Positions 1 to 9,057 of a DNA stretch of 64,000 nucleotides are shown here, in pieces. This stretch comes from Lutibacter sp. A64. Its GTDB lineage: Bacteria; Bacteroidota; Bacteroidia; Flavobacteriales; Flavobacteriaceae. The translations under genes and the position numbers were made by a program. Positions within the stretch are counted from its first letter, which is position 1, and each line of letters begins with the position of its first letter. The notes under the pieces were generated by a model. That model made no database searches. It saw only the letters and a program-made list of their open reading frames with translations, and was not told where the DNA came from. The DNA is taken from the NCBI RefSeq assembly GCF_022429565.1, contig NZ_CP092487.1, positions 1,692,001 through 1,756,000 of the forward strand, written 5' to 3'.

Positions 1-419
1 GATCTATTGCAAGTGTCTCATCAAATAGACAAGATTTTGTTATTCCTAATTCTGTAATAGAAACTAGCCCAGGAGTGTATACAGAAAACACAAATGTACA
101 AGTATCTGGTGGACGTCAAAGTTACTGGACTGATGTTTATAATGATGTTAAATCTAATTATGTTAAAGATGCAACAGCTTTAAAATTAAGAGAGATTTCA
201 TTATCTTACTCATTACCTAATGCTATTTTAGAAAAAATAAAATTAACAAGAGTTACTTTTGGTCTAATTGGTAGAAATCTTTTTACCAAATTACCTGAAG
301 AAAATAGATTCTCTGATCCAGAATTTAATAATACAAATAGTAATGCAATTGGTATTGGTGGATATTTCCAATCTCCTCCAACAAAATCTTTTGGATTTAA
401 TGTAAACGTGGAATTCTAA
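1..419 (+). CDS. SusC-family TonB-dependent outer-membrane transporter, C-terminal fragment
   Basis: The reading frame is open from base 3 with no start in the window, so this is the 3' end of a larger gene. The visible part is the end of a TonB-dependent beta-barrel: KLREISLSYSLP, then a strand containing GRNLF, and a final FGFNVNVEF ending in phenylalanine, as outer-membrane barrel proteins do. SusC proteins import oligosaccharides through the outer membrane with a SusD lipoprotein lid. A SusD-like gene follows 14 bases downstream, which supports the pairing. The substrate cannot be told from this fragment. Confidence 0.93.
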   Translation, partial: SIASVSSNRQDFVIPNSVIETSPGVYTENTNVQVSGGRQSYWTDVYNDVKSNYVKDATALKLREISLSYSLPNAILEKIKLTRVTFGLIGRNLFTKLPEENRFSDPEFNNTNSNAIGIGGYFQSPPTKSFGFNVNVEF

Positions 420-433
420 AAAAAGATATTAAA

Positions 434-1885
434 ATGAAAAAATATATAAAATATGCAAACTTGTTAATAGTAATATTACTATTAACTTCGTGCGACGATT
501 TTTTGGATGTAAATGTTGATCCAAACAACCCAACAGTAGTAACTCCAGAACTTGTGCTACCTGTTGCTCAAAAATACACCGCAAACCTTATTCAAGGAAC
601 TGACGCAGGAGGTAGAAGAGCCAATACAATTGGAAATATGCTAATGTATAATTGGAGTCAATCTGATGGCTTTGCTTGGTATCCAGATGAATTCAAATAT
701 AATGTAAGTTCATCATTTTATTCAGGAATCTTTTCTAATTCTTATACGCAAGCTCTTAAACAATATCAAATTCTTGCTGAATTAGATGAAACATACGATA
801 ATTATAAAGCTATTGCTATGATAATGAAAGCATATCATTTTCAATTACTAGTAGATTTTTATGGAGATATTCCTTACACTGAAGCCTTACTAAGAAAAGA
901 TAATGCTACACCTATTTATGATGATGCTGCATTTGTCTACAGCGATTTATTAGTGCAATTATCAGCAGCTATAGAACTTATTAATAACACAGGAAGCTCT
1001 GTAACACCAGGAACAGATGATATTATCTTTGGTGGAGAAATGTCTGATTGGGTTCGTTTTGCAAATACTTTAAGATTAAGAATTGCAGTTCGCGAATCAA
1101 ATGCATCAGCTATTTCAGAAGCATTTGCTCAAAGTGAAGGTTTTATTACAAGTGATGTTTTAGTTAATCCAGGATACTCATTAGACGCAGGGAAACAAAA
1201 TCCATTCTGGAATTTATATGGTGCAGACGAATCTGAAACAGTAACACTAACAAGTAAAGCAACATGTGCAACTGATTATGTCATTTCTTATTTACAAAAT
1301 ACAAATGATCCTAGAATTGACTATATCTATGAAAAACCAGAAACTGGACATTTAGGTGTGGTTCAAGGTTTATTAGATTATGATACTCCAATAGTAGATG
1401 CCTATGTTCCTGAAAATGTTTCAAACATTGGACCAGGATTACTTAAAAACGCATCAATGGGAGCTTGTATTTTCACTTTAGCAGAAAGTTATTTCAACCA
1501 AGCAGAAGCTTTGTTAAGTCAAGGTGGAGATGCAAAATCTTTATATGAAAGTGGTATTGAAGCATCTTTTGATTATTTAGGTGCTAGTGGTGCTTCAAGT
1601 TATTATTCACAACCTTCATCAAATGTAAGTTGGGATAGTTCTAGTAATAAATTAGAAGCAATTATAACTCAAAAATGGATTGCTACAAATGGTATCACTG
1701 CTGAGCAATCTTGGTTTGACTATACTAGAACAGGATACCCTTCTAATTTACCTATTTCAAGTCAAGCAAGTACAAGCGACAGACCTGTTCGATTATATTA
1801 CCCAGCAAGTGAATTATCTTCAAATGGTGGAAATGTACCTTCTCAACCAGATGCATTTACGGCTAAGATTTTTTGGGCAAATTAA
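434..1885 (+). CDS. SusD-like (RagB/SusD superfamily) outer-membrane lipoprotein
   Basis: A 483-residue protein with a lipoprotein signal peptide: hydrophobic segment, then LLLTSC with Cys at about residue 20. DDFLDVNVDPNNPTVVTP follows, the typical N-terminus of the SusD-like_2 branch (PF12771). Later parts match the TPR-rich SusD fold: a helix with MIMKAYHFQLLVDFYGDIPY, WVRFANTLRLRIAVR in the middle, and a C-terminal segment with ITQKWIATNG and WFDYTRTGYP. It would sit on the cell surface and deliver glycan to the SusC upstream. It is co-transcribed with that SusC and with two lipoproteins downstream. The substrate is unknown. Confidence 0.93.
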   Translation: MKKYIKYANLLIVILLLTSCDDFLDVNVDPNNPTVVTPELVLPVAQKYTANLIQGTDAGGRRANTIGNMLMYNWSQSDGFAWYPDEFKYNVSSSFYSGIFSNSYTQALKQYQILAELDETYDNYKAIAMIMKAYHFQLLVDFYGDIPYTEALLRKDNATPIYDDAAFVYSDLLVQLSAAIELINNTGSSVTPGTDDIIFGGEMSDWVRFANTLRLRIAVRESNASAISEAFAQSEGFITSDVLVNPGYSLDAGKQNPFWNLYGADESETVTLTSKATCATDYVISYLQNTNDPRIDYIYEKPETGHLGVVQGLLDYDTPIVDAYVPENVSNIGPGLLKNASMGACIFTLAESYFNQAEALLSQGGDAKSLYESGIEASFDYLGASGASSYYSQPSSNVSWDSSSNKLEAIITQKWIATNGITAEQSWFDYTRTGYPSNLPISSQASTSDRPVRLYYPASELSSNGGNVPSQPDAFTAKIFWAN

Positions 1886-1906
1886 TTTTTTAAAACATAG
1901 AATATT

Positions 1907-2752
1907 ATGAAAAAAATAAAATATATATTAATTTTTATGATGAGCTTTGCGTTTTTGACGTCTTGCTTTGATGATGAAACAGGCCTTGAACTAAATGATG
2001 AAGGTAATAATGTAGCTGGTTTCACAAATACAACTGAAAATGTTTCTAAAATTTCCAGCGGTGAAGAGTACCAAATTGAATTACAAATGAAAGTATCGGG
2101 ACCTACAATTTTAGATTTAACAAGTGATATTACTGTATCTTACGCAGCTACAGATGCCTCAACAGCAATAGAAGGTGTTCATTATAGAATTGACAATCCA
2201 ACAACTACACTTACAAAAGCCAATAACTATTTAGGATACGGAAGTATTGTTATGTTAACAGAGGGTATTGATGCTCCTTTAGACGGCCCAAGTCCTATTT
2301 TGGTTTTACAAGCCACAACTACTTCAGGTGATGGCACAGTTGTAGCAAGTGGAAAACCTGTATCCGTAACTTTAAATTATGCGTGTGATTCTAATTTAGA
2401 TGGAACTTATACTGAAACACAAGAATATTGGAGAGCAGGAGCTTTCGTAAGCTCAACCACAAGAACAGTTACTTTTACAAAAACTGGTGTTGGAGAGTAT
2501 AGAACATCAGAAGTTGGACATTGGTCTCAAGCAAGCCTTGGCTACACTCCTGGATTTACATTTTACGATGTTTGCGGTGCCATTACCATTCCTGGACAAA
2601 ATTTAGTTGATACTTATGGTAATTGGGTTGTAGGAGTCGCTGGAGCATCATCGGTAGATGACATAACAGGTGATATTTACATGGAATATGAAATCGAATA
2701 CCCAGAAGGTACTGATGATAGGGTATATTACGTAACCTATGTTAAACAATAG
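1907..2752 (+). CDS. PUL-associated lipoprotein of unknown function
   Basis: A 281-residue protein with a clear lipoprotein signal (AFLTSCFDDE, Cys at about residue 20). The middle part is rich in beta-type sequence and carries VSYAATDASTAIEGVHYRI, which resembles Calx-beta or DUF1735-like repeats of surface lipoproteins. The C-terminal half has aromatic residues (EYWRAGAF, GHWSQASLG, FTFYDVCG) that could form a binding surface. It lies 21 bases after the SusD gene and 24 bases before another lipoprotein, so it is probably the SusE-position glycan-binding protein of the same operon. I do not recognise an enzyme motif. The function is inferred from position only. Confidence 0.8.
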   Translation: MKKIKYILIFMMSFAFLTSCFDDETGLELNDEGNNVAGFTNTTENVSKISSGEEYQIELQMKVSGPTILDLTSDITVSYAATDASTAIEGVHYRIDNPTTTLTKANNYLGYGSIVMLTEGIDAPLDGPSPILVLQATTTSGDGTVVASGKPVSVTLNYACDSNLDGTYTETQEYWRAGAFVSSTTRTVTFTKTGVGEYRTSEVGHWSQASLGYTPGFTFYDVCGAITIPGQNLVDTYGNWVVGVAGASSVDDITGDIYMEYEIEYPEGTDDRVYYVTYVKQ

Positions 2753-2776
2753 TTTAATTATTAAATTTTAATAAAA

Positions 2777-3625
2777 ATGAAAAAATATAAAATATATAAT
2801 ATATTGGGGTTATTGTTAGTTACATCGATATTCACATCTTGTGATTTTGAAACTGCAGAACAAGACCCTAGCGACATCGTAAGCCCTTATAATAAACCAA
2901 CTGTAACAATAACAAGTGACGCAGGTACGGTAATTAATGAAGGAGAAACTGTCACCTATACAATTACATTTGACAAACCAATTGAGCGCTCTGTAACATT
3001 TACTCCATCTATTGGAGGAACAGCAGATGACCACGATTATAGTTTAGAAGCTGTTACCTTACAGCCCTACACTACTTCCGTTGAAATGCCAATTGAAGTT
3101 TTTGAAGATTACGAAATTGAAGGACAAGAAAGCTTATCAATTCAAATAGAAATTTTAGGAATAGCGGAAAGATACTTAGTTCATCCTGATACCGTAATTG
3201 AACCAATCGAATTACAAATCAATGACTATGTAGATACTAATAAATTAATTATTAATTTTGCTTGGGGCACTGAAGATGATTTTGATATTTTAACATATAG
3301 TGATACATCAACTTATCCTGAAACCCTTTGGGGAAATGGTGGCGCTACAAGTGCAAATCCTGAAATAGACTCATCTATTTGGTTAGACGATCCTGCAGGA
3401 ACTTATTATGTAACAATTTTAGATTGGGGAACAGGAACTGATTGGGATTATACTTTTACTTTAGGTTTTCCTGACGGAAGTGTAGAAACAATTACAGGTA
3501 CTTTTGATGGTACAAACTACCCTTATTCAAGTTTTATGGGACCTTCAGATTGGGGTTCACCAAATGCATATAAAATACTTAAAGTTGAAAATAATGGATC
3601 TAGTTTTGTGGTAACAAAGTTATAA
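2777..3625 (+). CDS. Calx-beta domain lipoprotein, putative surface glycan-binding protein
   Basis: A 282-residue lipoprotein (SIFTSCDFE, Cys at about residue 22). Residues about 40-145 look like a Calx-beta domain: VTITSDAGTVINEGETVTY, then a strand pair with ITFDKPIERSVTF, and an acidic FEDYEIEGQESLSI of the kind that binds calcium in this family. The C-terminal half (from about 150) is a separate beta-rich domain with many Trp, Asp and Gly residues (WLDDPAGTYYVTILDWGTGTD). It is the last gene of the operon, and a strong terminator follows within 25 bases. It could be a SusF-like binding protein. No catalytic motif is seen. Confidence 0.8.
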   Translation: MKKYKIYNILGLLLVTSIFTSCDFETAEQDPSDIVSPYNKPTVTITSDAGTVINEGETVTYTITFDKPIERSVTFTPSIGGTADDHDYSLEAVTLQPYTTSVEMPIEVFEDYEIEGQESLSIQIEILGIAERYLVHPDTVIEPIELQINDYVDTNKLIINFAWGTEDDFDILTYSDTSTYPETLWGNGGATSANPEIDSSIWLDDPAGTYYVTILDWGTGTDWDYTFTLGFPDGSVETITGTFDGTNYPYSSFMGPSDWGSPNAYKILKVENNGSSFVVTKL

Positions 3626-3645
3626 AAAAACCATCTATACAAAAA

Positions 3646-3676
3646 AAAGGCTTTCCTCACGGAAGGTCTTTTTTTT
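3646..3676 (+). terminator. Rho-independent terminator of the first SusC/D operon
   Basis: An 11-bp stem (3646-3656 with 3661-3671, two G-U pairs) has a TCAC loop and is followed by a run of T. It lies 20 bases after the stop codon of the Calx-beta lipoprotein gene. Confidence 0.85.
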
Positions 3677-3687
3677 ATTTATAAATC

Positions 3688-3712
3688 TGTCCCGTCCTGA
3701 AATAGCGATACA
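3688..3712. repeat. Left inverted repeat of the IS3-family element
   Basis: A 25-bp end starting TGTCCCGTCC and finishing CGATACA. It matches the reverse complement of 4756-4780 at 19 of 25 positions and is directly preceded by the AATC target duplication. Confidence 0.88.
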
Positions 3713-3728
3713 CTAAAACACAAGTGTA

Positions 3729-4729
3729 ATGAAAACATCAGACAAATCAGGTACAGCAAAGCGAACTCAAAAAGATTACTCGCTTTCTTTTAAACTTCAA
3801 TTAGTTGAAGAAGTAGAACAAGGATTTTTAACAAAAACCCAAGCCAAGCGTAAATATGGTATTCAGGGAGACGCTACAGTAACCAAATGGTTGCAAAAAT
3901 ATGGTAACTTTGATTGGTAAAACCAAGTTCCAAAAACGATATCAAAAACTCCAGAACAAAAAATACTTGAGCTTGAAGCTAAAATAAAGCTCCTTGAAAA
4001 ACAGAAAGCTAGAGAGCAGAACGTGCTGATAAAAAGGTTATTATTTTCGATATGCTTGTTGATATGGCAGAAAAGGAATATGATATTCAAATAAGAAAAA
4101 ATTACACACCCGACTTATCGACATCTTCAAAGAAGAATATAAAGAAACTTTAGTTTCTACCTGTGATTTGTTCGGGGTAAACAGACAGGTTTACTATAGA
4201 TCCATAAAATCAGGACTTCATAAGCAGACTGTAGCACAAAAAGTTATCGTTTTGGTTCGTGATATTCGGATGCTAATGCCAAGATTGGGTGGTAAGAAAT
4301 TATACTTTCTGTTAAAGGATAAATTATCACTATTAAAAGTAGGAAGAGATAAATTGTTTAGAATACTAAAAGCTAACCATATGTTAATAATACCTCAAAG
4401 AAGCTACCACATAATTACAGACTCTCATCATAGATTTAGAAAGCACAGAAACCTGCCTAGTATGACTGAAAAATATGATCCATATGAAAATGCAATTGCA
4501 GAGCGAATAAATGGAATTTTAAAACAGGAATTTAGTGTAGCACAGAAGATTCAAGATTTTAAAGTATAAGGAGAAACTGGTCAAAAATGCAATAGAAATA
4601 TACAACAATATAAGACCTCATTTATCTAACAAAATGCTAACACCAATACAAATGCACGCACAAAAAAAAATTAAACCAAAACAATACAAATCAAAAAAGC
4701 TGAACAATGATGTCATTATTCAGCTTTAA
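3729..4729 (+). pseudogene. IS3-family transposase (orfA and orfB), multiply disrupted
   Basis: OrfA begins at the ATG at 3729 with an HTH region (YSLSFKLQLVEEVEQGF, KRKYGIQGDATVTKWLQKYG) and stops at 3918-3920, where intact relatives read on. Its leucine-zipper part continues in frame after the stop (ILELEAKIKLLEKQKA). A two-base duplication in AGAGAG near 4011-4016 shifts the frame, and an A is missing near 4095-4101. OrfB then reads FGVNRQVYYRS onward. It jumps from KHRNLPS directly to TEKYDPYENAIAERINGILKQEF, so the first two acidic residues of the DDE core and the segment between are deleted. A last frameshift near 4565 puts YNNIRPHLSNKMLTPIQMH in another frame. The gene is dead. Confidence 0.9.
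4696..4727 (+). terminator. Hairpin at the 3' end of the IS transposase
   Basis: AAAGCTGAA (4696-4704) pairs perfectly with TTCAGCTTT (4719-4727), and the inner bases extend the stem with one mismatch. It is followed by AATTTTTAAC, so it may end transcription leaving the element. It overlaps the last codons of orfB. Confidence 0.5.
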
Positions 4730-4755
4730 TTTTTAACTTTTATCCTTTTATAATC

Positions 4756-4780
4756 TGTATCGGTTATTTAGGACTAGACA
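4756..4780. repeat. Right inverted repeat of the IS3-family element
   Basis: A 25-bp end; its reverse complement starts TGTCTAGTCC and finishes CGATACA. It is directly followed by AATC at 4781-4784, the second copy of the target duplication. Confidence 0.88.
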
Positions 4781-4838
4781 AATCTTAACATATCTATAAT
4801 TAATTTTAAAATAACCATATTCTTATTAAATAATTAAT

Positions 4839-4846
4839 TAAATTTG
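4839..4846 (+). promoter_or_regulatory. Putative Bacteroidota -7 box (TAAATTTG)
   Basis: This is an exact match to TAnnTTTG, 22 bases before the ATG of the MORN-repeat gene. No clear -33 TTG was seen at the usual spacing. Confidence 0.45.
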
Positions 4847-4868
4847 AATATCTAAAAACCAGTATCTC

Positions 4869-5546
4869 ATGAAAAATCTTAAAACTATTTGTTATTTAAT
4901 TTTAATATTTATAGCAATACCAATGTATTCACAAGAAAACTGTAAAGTATTAAAAAAGGATATAAATTCAGAATACAGTGGTGAATGCTCTAAGGGACTA
5001 GCGCATGGTATAGGTATCGCTAAAGGAATAAATACTTATGAAGGCCAATTTAAAAAAGGATTACCTAGCGGAAAAGGTACTATAACCTATGCAGACGGAA
5101 GCTCATATACAGGAGAATGGAAAAAAGGAGAACGAAGCGGAGAAGGAAAATTTATAATAACTAGTAAAGGAAAAGACTCAATTGTAGATGGTCTTTGGAA
5201 AAAAGATAAATATGTTGGTAAAAAGAAAGTTAAAGAATTCGATGTAATTAAAAAAATAGCTGTAAGTAGATATACAATTCGAAAAATAAGTGACAAAGGT
5301 AATCAAGTAACCGTAAGAGTAAAAAATAACGGTATGTATGTAGCCACAACAAGTAATATTAATGGTTCAAGTGGTAATTTAGTTTTTAGCCAAGGAAGAG
5401 CTATTTTTGAAAACATAACTTCATACCCTTTTACATGTGATATGAACTATGAAACACCTAGCAAAATAGGAACCACTTCTTATACAGTTGAATTTCGATT
5501 TAAGATTTTAGTTGAAGGGGATTGGTTAGTTGAACTTTATCATTAA
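4869..5546 (+). CDS. Secreted MORN-repeat protein
   Basis: A 225-residue protein with a Sec signal peptide (hydrophobic ICYLILIFIAIPMYSQ). Residues about 38-100 hold consecutive MORN-type repeats: YSGECSKGLAHGIG, YEGQFKKGLPSGKG, YTGEWKKGERSGEG. Such repeats form beta-hairpin arrays that bind lipids or proteins. The last 100 residues (RVKNNGMYVATTSNING and on) are beta-rich and not recognised. The gene stands alone between the dead IS and a SusC gene, with its own putative promoter. Its role is unknown. Confidence 0.8.
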   Translation: MKNLKTICYLILIFIAIPMYSQENCKVLKKDINSEYSGECSKGLAHGIGIAKGINTYEGQFKKGLPSGKGTITYADGSSYTGEWKKGERSGEGKFIITSKGKDSIVDGLWKKDKYVGKKKVKEFDVIKKIAVSRYTIRKISDKGNQVTVRVKNNGMYVATTSNINGSSGNLVFSQGRAIFENITSYPFTCDMNYETPSKIGTTSYTVEFRFKILVEGDWLVELYH

Positions 5547-5929
5547 TAGAATATAAGTTAAAACTAAATATAATTATCAATCATACCTATTTAAACAATA
5601 CAATTAACTTAAAAATAAATTTAATTTAATATTATTCTCAGTTTTATAAATTATAAATACAAAAATAAATCATACATCATTTTTTTATTAAAAAAAGTTA
5701 ATTATCCTTGGAATTAATTTAAAAACAAGTAGTTACGGAGACTATTCAGCCTGTAATTTTTAATCGTTCTAAATAAATCACCGTTTTTTTAACAATTTTA
5801 GAAGCAACCATACATTAAAAAAAACATCTAAACAGTGATAAAACCTCATAAAATTAATGAAATAACAACCTTAAATTAAAAATTTTATTATATTTGAGGC
5901 TTTTAAAATTTAATCTAAACAATTATACA
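5547..5929. other. Intergenic region before the stand-alone SusC gene
   Basis: 383 bases, strongly AT-rich, with no supported ORF or structured RNA. The only interpretable element is the TATATTTG box near its right end. The length leaves room for upstream regulatory sites, but none could be identified by eye. Confidence 0.6.
5889..5896 (+). promoter_or_regulatory. Putative -7 box (TATATTTG) of the SusC/D pair
   Basis: An exact TAnnTTTG match, 33 bases before the chosen ATG at 5930. It overlaps the TTG at 5894 that would extend the reading frame, which is one reason to reject that longer start. Confidence 0.5.
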
Positions 5930-8900
5930 ATGAAAACAAAGTTTAATGGAATTTTAACGCTTTTATTAGCGCTTCTTGTACAAATATCGTTTGCACAAGA
6001 TAAAACAGTTTCAGGTACTGTTTCTGACGAAACAGGTCCATTACCTGGAGTAAATGTTATTGTTAAAGGTACATCCAATGGTACCCAAACAGATTTTGAT
6101 GGTAAATTCAGCTTAAAAGCAACTACAGGTGATGTACTTGTTTTTAGTTATGTTGGAATGACAACAATAGAAAAAACAGTTGGCTCGTCAAATACTATTA
6201 ATGTAACTATGGCTGGCTCTAACCTTTTAGAGGAAGTAGTAGTTGTAGCTTATGGATCTCAAACAAAAAAATCTATTGTAGGTGCAGTTACAGTTGTTGA
6301 CTCAGACATTATTGATAAGCAACAAGTTACTTCAGTAACTTCCGCATTACAGGGTAGTGTACCAGGAGTTAACATTATTAGTTCAGGTGGACAACCTGGA
6401 GACAATGCTACTATTAGAATTCGTGGTATTGGATCTATTAATGCATCACAAGACCCATTAATTGTTGTTGATGGTGCCGCTTTTAATGGTAACTTAAACA
6501 CAATTAGCCCAGACCAAATTGAATCTTTAAACGTATTAAAAGATGCTTCTTCTACTGCGCTTTATGGATCTAGAGGTGCAAATGGTGTTATCTTAATTAC
6601 TACAAAAAAAGGTAGATTAGGTACTCCAACAAAAATTAGTTTAAAATCATCCGTTGGTATTTCTGACCAAGCGGTTGACTATCATGACTTGATAAGTGCT
6701 GATGAGTATGCAACTTACACTTGGGAAGCTCTAAAAAATGCTTCACAGTATGTAGATGGTAACAATGCTACAGATGCTGCAGCTTATGCATCAGCAAATT
6801 TAGTACAAGAATTTGGTGGTTATAATCCTTGGGGAATAGCTAATCCTGTTGATACAAATGGAAACTTAGTTTCTTCAACTAAAAAATGGGAAACAGATTG
6901 GGCTGAACACTTATTTAATGATGCTGCAATTAGACAAGAACATGCATTAGCAATCTCTGGAGGTAGTGAAAGTACAACATACTATGTTGGTGCAAACTAC
7001 TTAAATCAAGAAGGTTCTATTGAAACTTCAGAATTTGAACGTATTTCCACAAGAGTAAACTTAGATACAAAAGTTAACGAATGGTTAAATGTAGGGTTTA
7101 ATACATCTTATTCAACTTCAACTCAAAACTATCCAGAACAATCAGGTAGTGCTTACCAAAGTGCTACAGCTTGGATTTTTGCGGTACCTTCAATTTACCC
7201 TTTAAATAGAAGAGATGCAAATGGGGATTTAGTTTTAGATAATTTTGGAGACACAATTTACGATTACGGTAATACTTTATTACAAGCTACAAATGGATCT
7301 AGACCTGCTTTAAGTGGTGAAAATGCAGTTGGAGCATTATACAGATATGATGTACAATATAAACGTGATAACTTTACTGCTAATGGTTATGCTAAAGTTG
7401 ATCTTACTGAAGATTTATACTTTAAAACAAACCTTTCATATGAAAAATATTTATATGATTCATTTGAATATGCACACAATGAATACGGTTACGCTTCAAA
7501 CGTAAATGGTAGAGTTTCTCAAGATAGAAACATTACATCTACTATTAACTGGATCAATCAATTAAATTACACTAAATCTTTTGATGACCACAATATTTCT
7601 ATTGATGCAATCCACGAGTCTTATAAATTAAAAATTGATGCATTAGGAGCTCAAGGAACTGGTTTTTTACCAAATGTACAAGTATTAAATGGTAGTACTA
7701 CTCCTGAAAGTGTTAGTGGTTACTTATCTGAAGAACGTTTAGAAAGTGTATTAGGTAGAATTGCTTATAATTACCAAGATAAATACTACCTAGAAGGTAC
7801 ATTTAGAACAGATGGTTCTTCAAGATTTGATGAATCAGTACGTTGGGGTAACTTTTTCTCTGTAGGTGGTTCTTGGGTAGTCTCTGATGAAGAATTTTTA
7901 GCAAATAATGATGTTATTAGTTTCTTAAAACTAAAAGCTTCTTATGGAGAGTTAGGTAACAACCGTGGTATTGGTTATTTCCCATACAAACAATTATTTA
8001 ATACTGGTTGGAACCAATTAGATAATACAGGTGTTTTATTAGGCGGTGTAGCTGATCCATTTTTAAAATGGGAAAAAACAGCATCAACAAATGCAGGGTT
8101 TGATATTAGATTTTTACAAGATAGATTTTCTTTAGGTGTTGATTATTACTCTAAAGAATCTGTAGATTTAATTTACGATAAACCTCTAGCTCCTTCAACA
8201 GGGAATTCAAGCATAACAACAAATGTTGGTTCTATTAAAAATTATGGATGGGAATTTATGATTAGCTCTAGAAATATTCAAAAACAAAACTTTGAATGGA
8301 CTACTAACTTAAACTTTTCTTTTGATAAAAATGAAATTACTGAGTTAACACAAGAAAGTTTTATTAGTGGAACAAAACGTTGGGAAGTTGGTAAATCTTT
8401 ATATGAATTTTACATAAGAGAATACGCTGGTGTAAATCCAGATAACGGTAAAGCTATGTGGTATCAAGATGTTTTAGATGCTAATGGTGATGCTACTGGA
8501 GAACAAGTTACTACAGAAGTTTATGCTGATGCTTCAAGAAATTATACAGATAAATCATCTTTACCAGATGTAATTGGTGGTTTAACAAACTATGTTAGAG
8601 TTGGAGACTTTGACTTAAACATATTATTTAACTTTAGCTTTGGATCCTATATCTACGATTCTACTTATGCTGGATTAATGAGTGGTTTTGAAGATGTAAG
8701 GTCTGCATCTCCAGATATTGCAGATCGTTGGCAAAACCCTGGAGATATTACAGATATCCCAAGATTAGAAGCAGCTTCAAATGACTATAACTCAACTTCA
8801 GATAGATTCTTATTTGAAAACAACTATGTAAGATTAAAAGCACTTAACTTTGGTTACAATTTACCACAAAATGTTATAAATAACATTGGTTTATCTAAGT

Positions 8901-9043
8901 TAAGAGTATTTTTCCAAGGAGATAATTTATTAACTTTTGCAAGCCACGAAGGTATTGACCCTGAACAAAGTATTTCTGGTACTACAGATAATAGATCTTT
9001 TAATCAAAGAACTGTTTCGTTAGGTTTAAATTTAGAATTTTAA
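5930..9043 (+). CDS. SusC-family TonB-dependent transporter
   Basis: A 1037-residue protein starting at the ATG at 5930, because the signal peptide (MKTKFNGILTLLLALLVQ..FAQ) begins there. Domains: carboxypeptidase-D-like regulatory domain (about 25-100, VSGTVSDETGPLPGVNVIVK), a TonB-box-like LLEEVVVVAYGSQ, the plug (about 115-225, VTSALQGSVPGVNI, ATIRIRGIGS, LNVLKDASSTALYGSRGANG), then the barrel ending in SLGLNLEF. It imports an unknown glycan or oligomer with the SusD homologue 14 bases downstream. No degradative enzymes lie beside this pair, so the substrate cannot be deduced. Confidence 0.96.
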   Translation: MKTKFNGILTLLLALLVQISFAQDKTVSGTVSDETGPLPGVNVIVKGTSNGTQTDFDGKFSLKATTGDVLVFSYVGMTTIEKTVGSSNTINVTMAGSNLLEEVVVVAYGSQTKKSIVGAVTVVDSDIIDKQQVTSVTSALQGSVPGVNIISSGGQPGDNATIRIRGIGSINASQDPLIVVDGAAFNGNLNTISPDQIESLNVLKDASSTALYGSRGANGVILITTKKGRLGTPTKISLKSSVGISDQAVDYHDLISADEYATYTWEALKNASQYVDGNNATDAAAYASANLVQEFGGYNPWGIANPVDTNGNLVSSTKKWETDWAEHLFNDAAIRQEHALAISGGSESTTYYVGANYLNQEGSIETSEFERISTRVNLDTKVNEWLNVGFNTSYSTSTQNYPEQSGSAYQSATAWIFAVPSIYPLNRRDANGDLVLDNFGDTIYDYGNTLLQATNGSRPALSGENAVGALYRYDVQYKRDNFTANGYAKVDLTEDLYFKTNLSYEKYLYDSFEYAHNEYGYASNVNGRVSQDRNITSTINWINQLNYTKSFDDHNISIDAIHESYKLKIDALGAQGTGFLPNVQVLNGSTTPESVSGYLSEERLESVLGRIAYNYQDKYYLEGTFRTDGSSRFDESVRWGNFFSVGGSWVVSDEEFLANNDVISFLKLKASYGELGNNRGIGYFPYKQLFNTGWNQLDNTGVLLGGVADPFLKWEKTASTNAGFDIRFLQDRFSLGVDYYSKESVDLIYDKPLAPSTGNSSITTNVGSIKNYGWEFMISSRNIQKQNFEWTTNLNFSFDKNEITELTQESFISGTKRWEVGKSLYEFYIREYAGVNPDNGKAMWYQDVLDANGDATGEQVTTEVYADASRNYTDKSSLPDVIGGLTNYVRVGDFDLNILFNFSFGSYIYDSTYAGLMSGFEDVRSASPDIADRWQNPGDITDIPRLEAASNDYNSTSDRFLFENNYVRLKALNFGYNLPQNVINNIGLSKLRVFFQGDNLLTFASHEGIDPEQSISGTTDNRSFNQRTVSLGLNLEF

Positions 9044-9057
9044 AAAAAAAGTAAATC

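Larger units (their letters stand above)
3688..4780 (+). mobile_element. Degenerate IS3-family insertion sequence
   Basis: The element is 1093 bp. Its ends are imperfect 25-bp inverted repeats that begin TGTC and end in CGATACA, matching at 19 of 25 positions. It is flanked on both sides by AATC (3684-3687 and 4781-4784), a 4-bp target duplication of the size IS3 elements make. The interior codes for an orfA-type HTH protein and an orfB-type integrase-core transposase, both broken. The gene inside cannot make an active transposase, so the copy is dead unless a complete relative acts on its ends. It inserted just after the terminator of the SusC/D operon, where it would do little harm. Confidence 0.9.
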
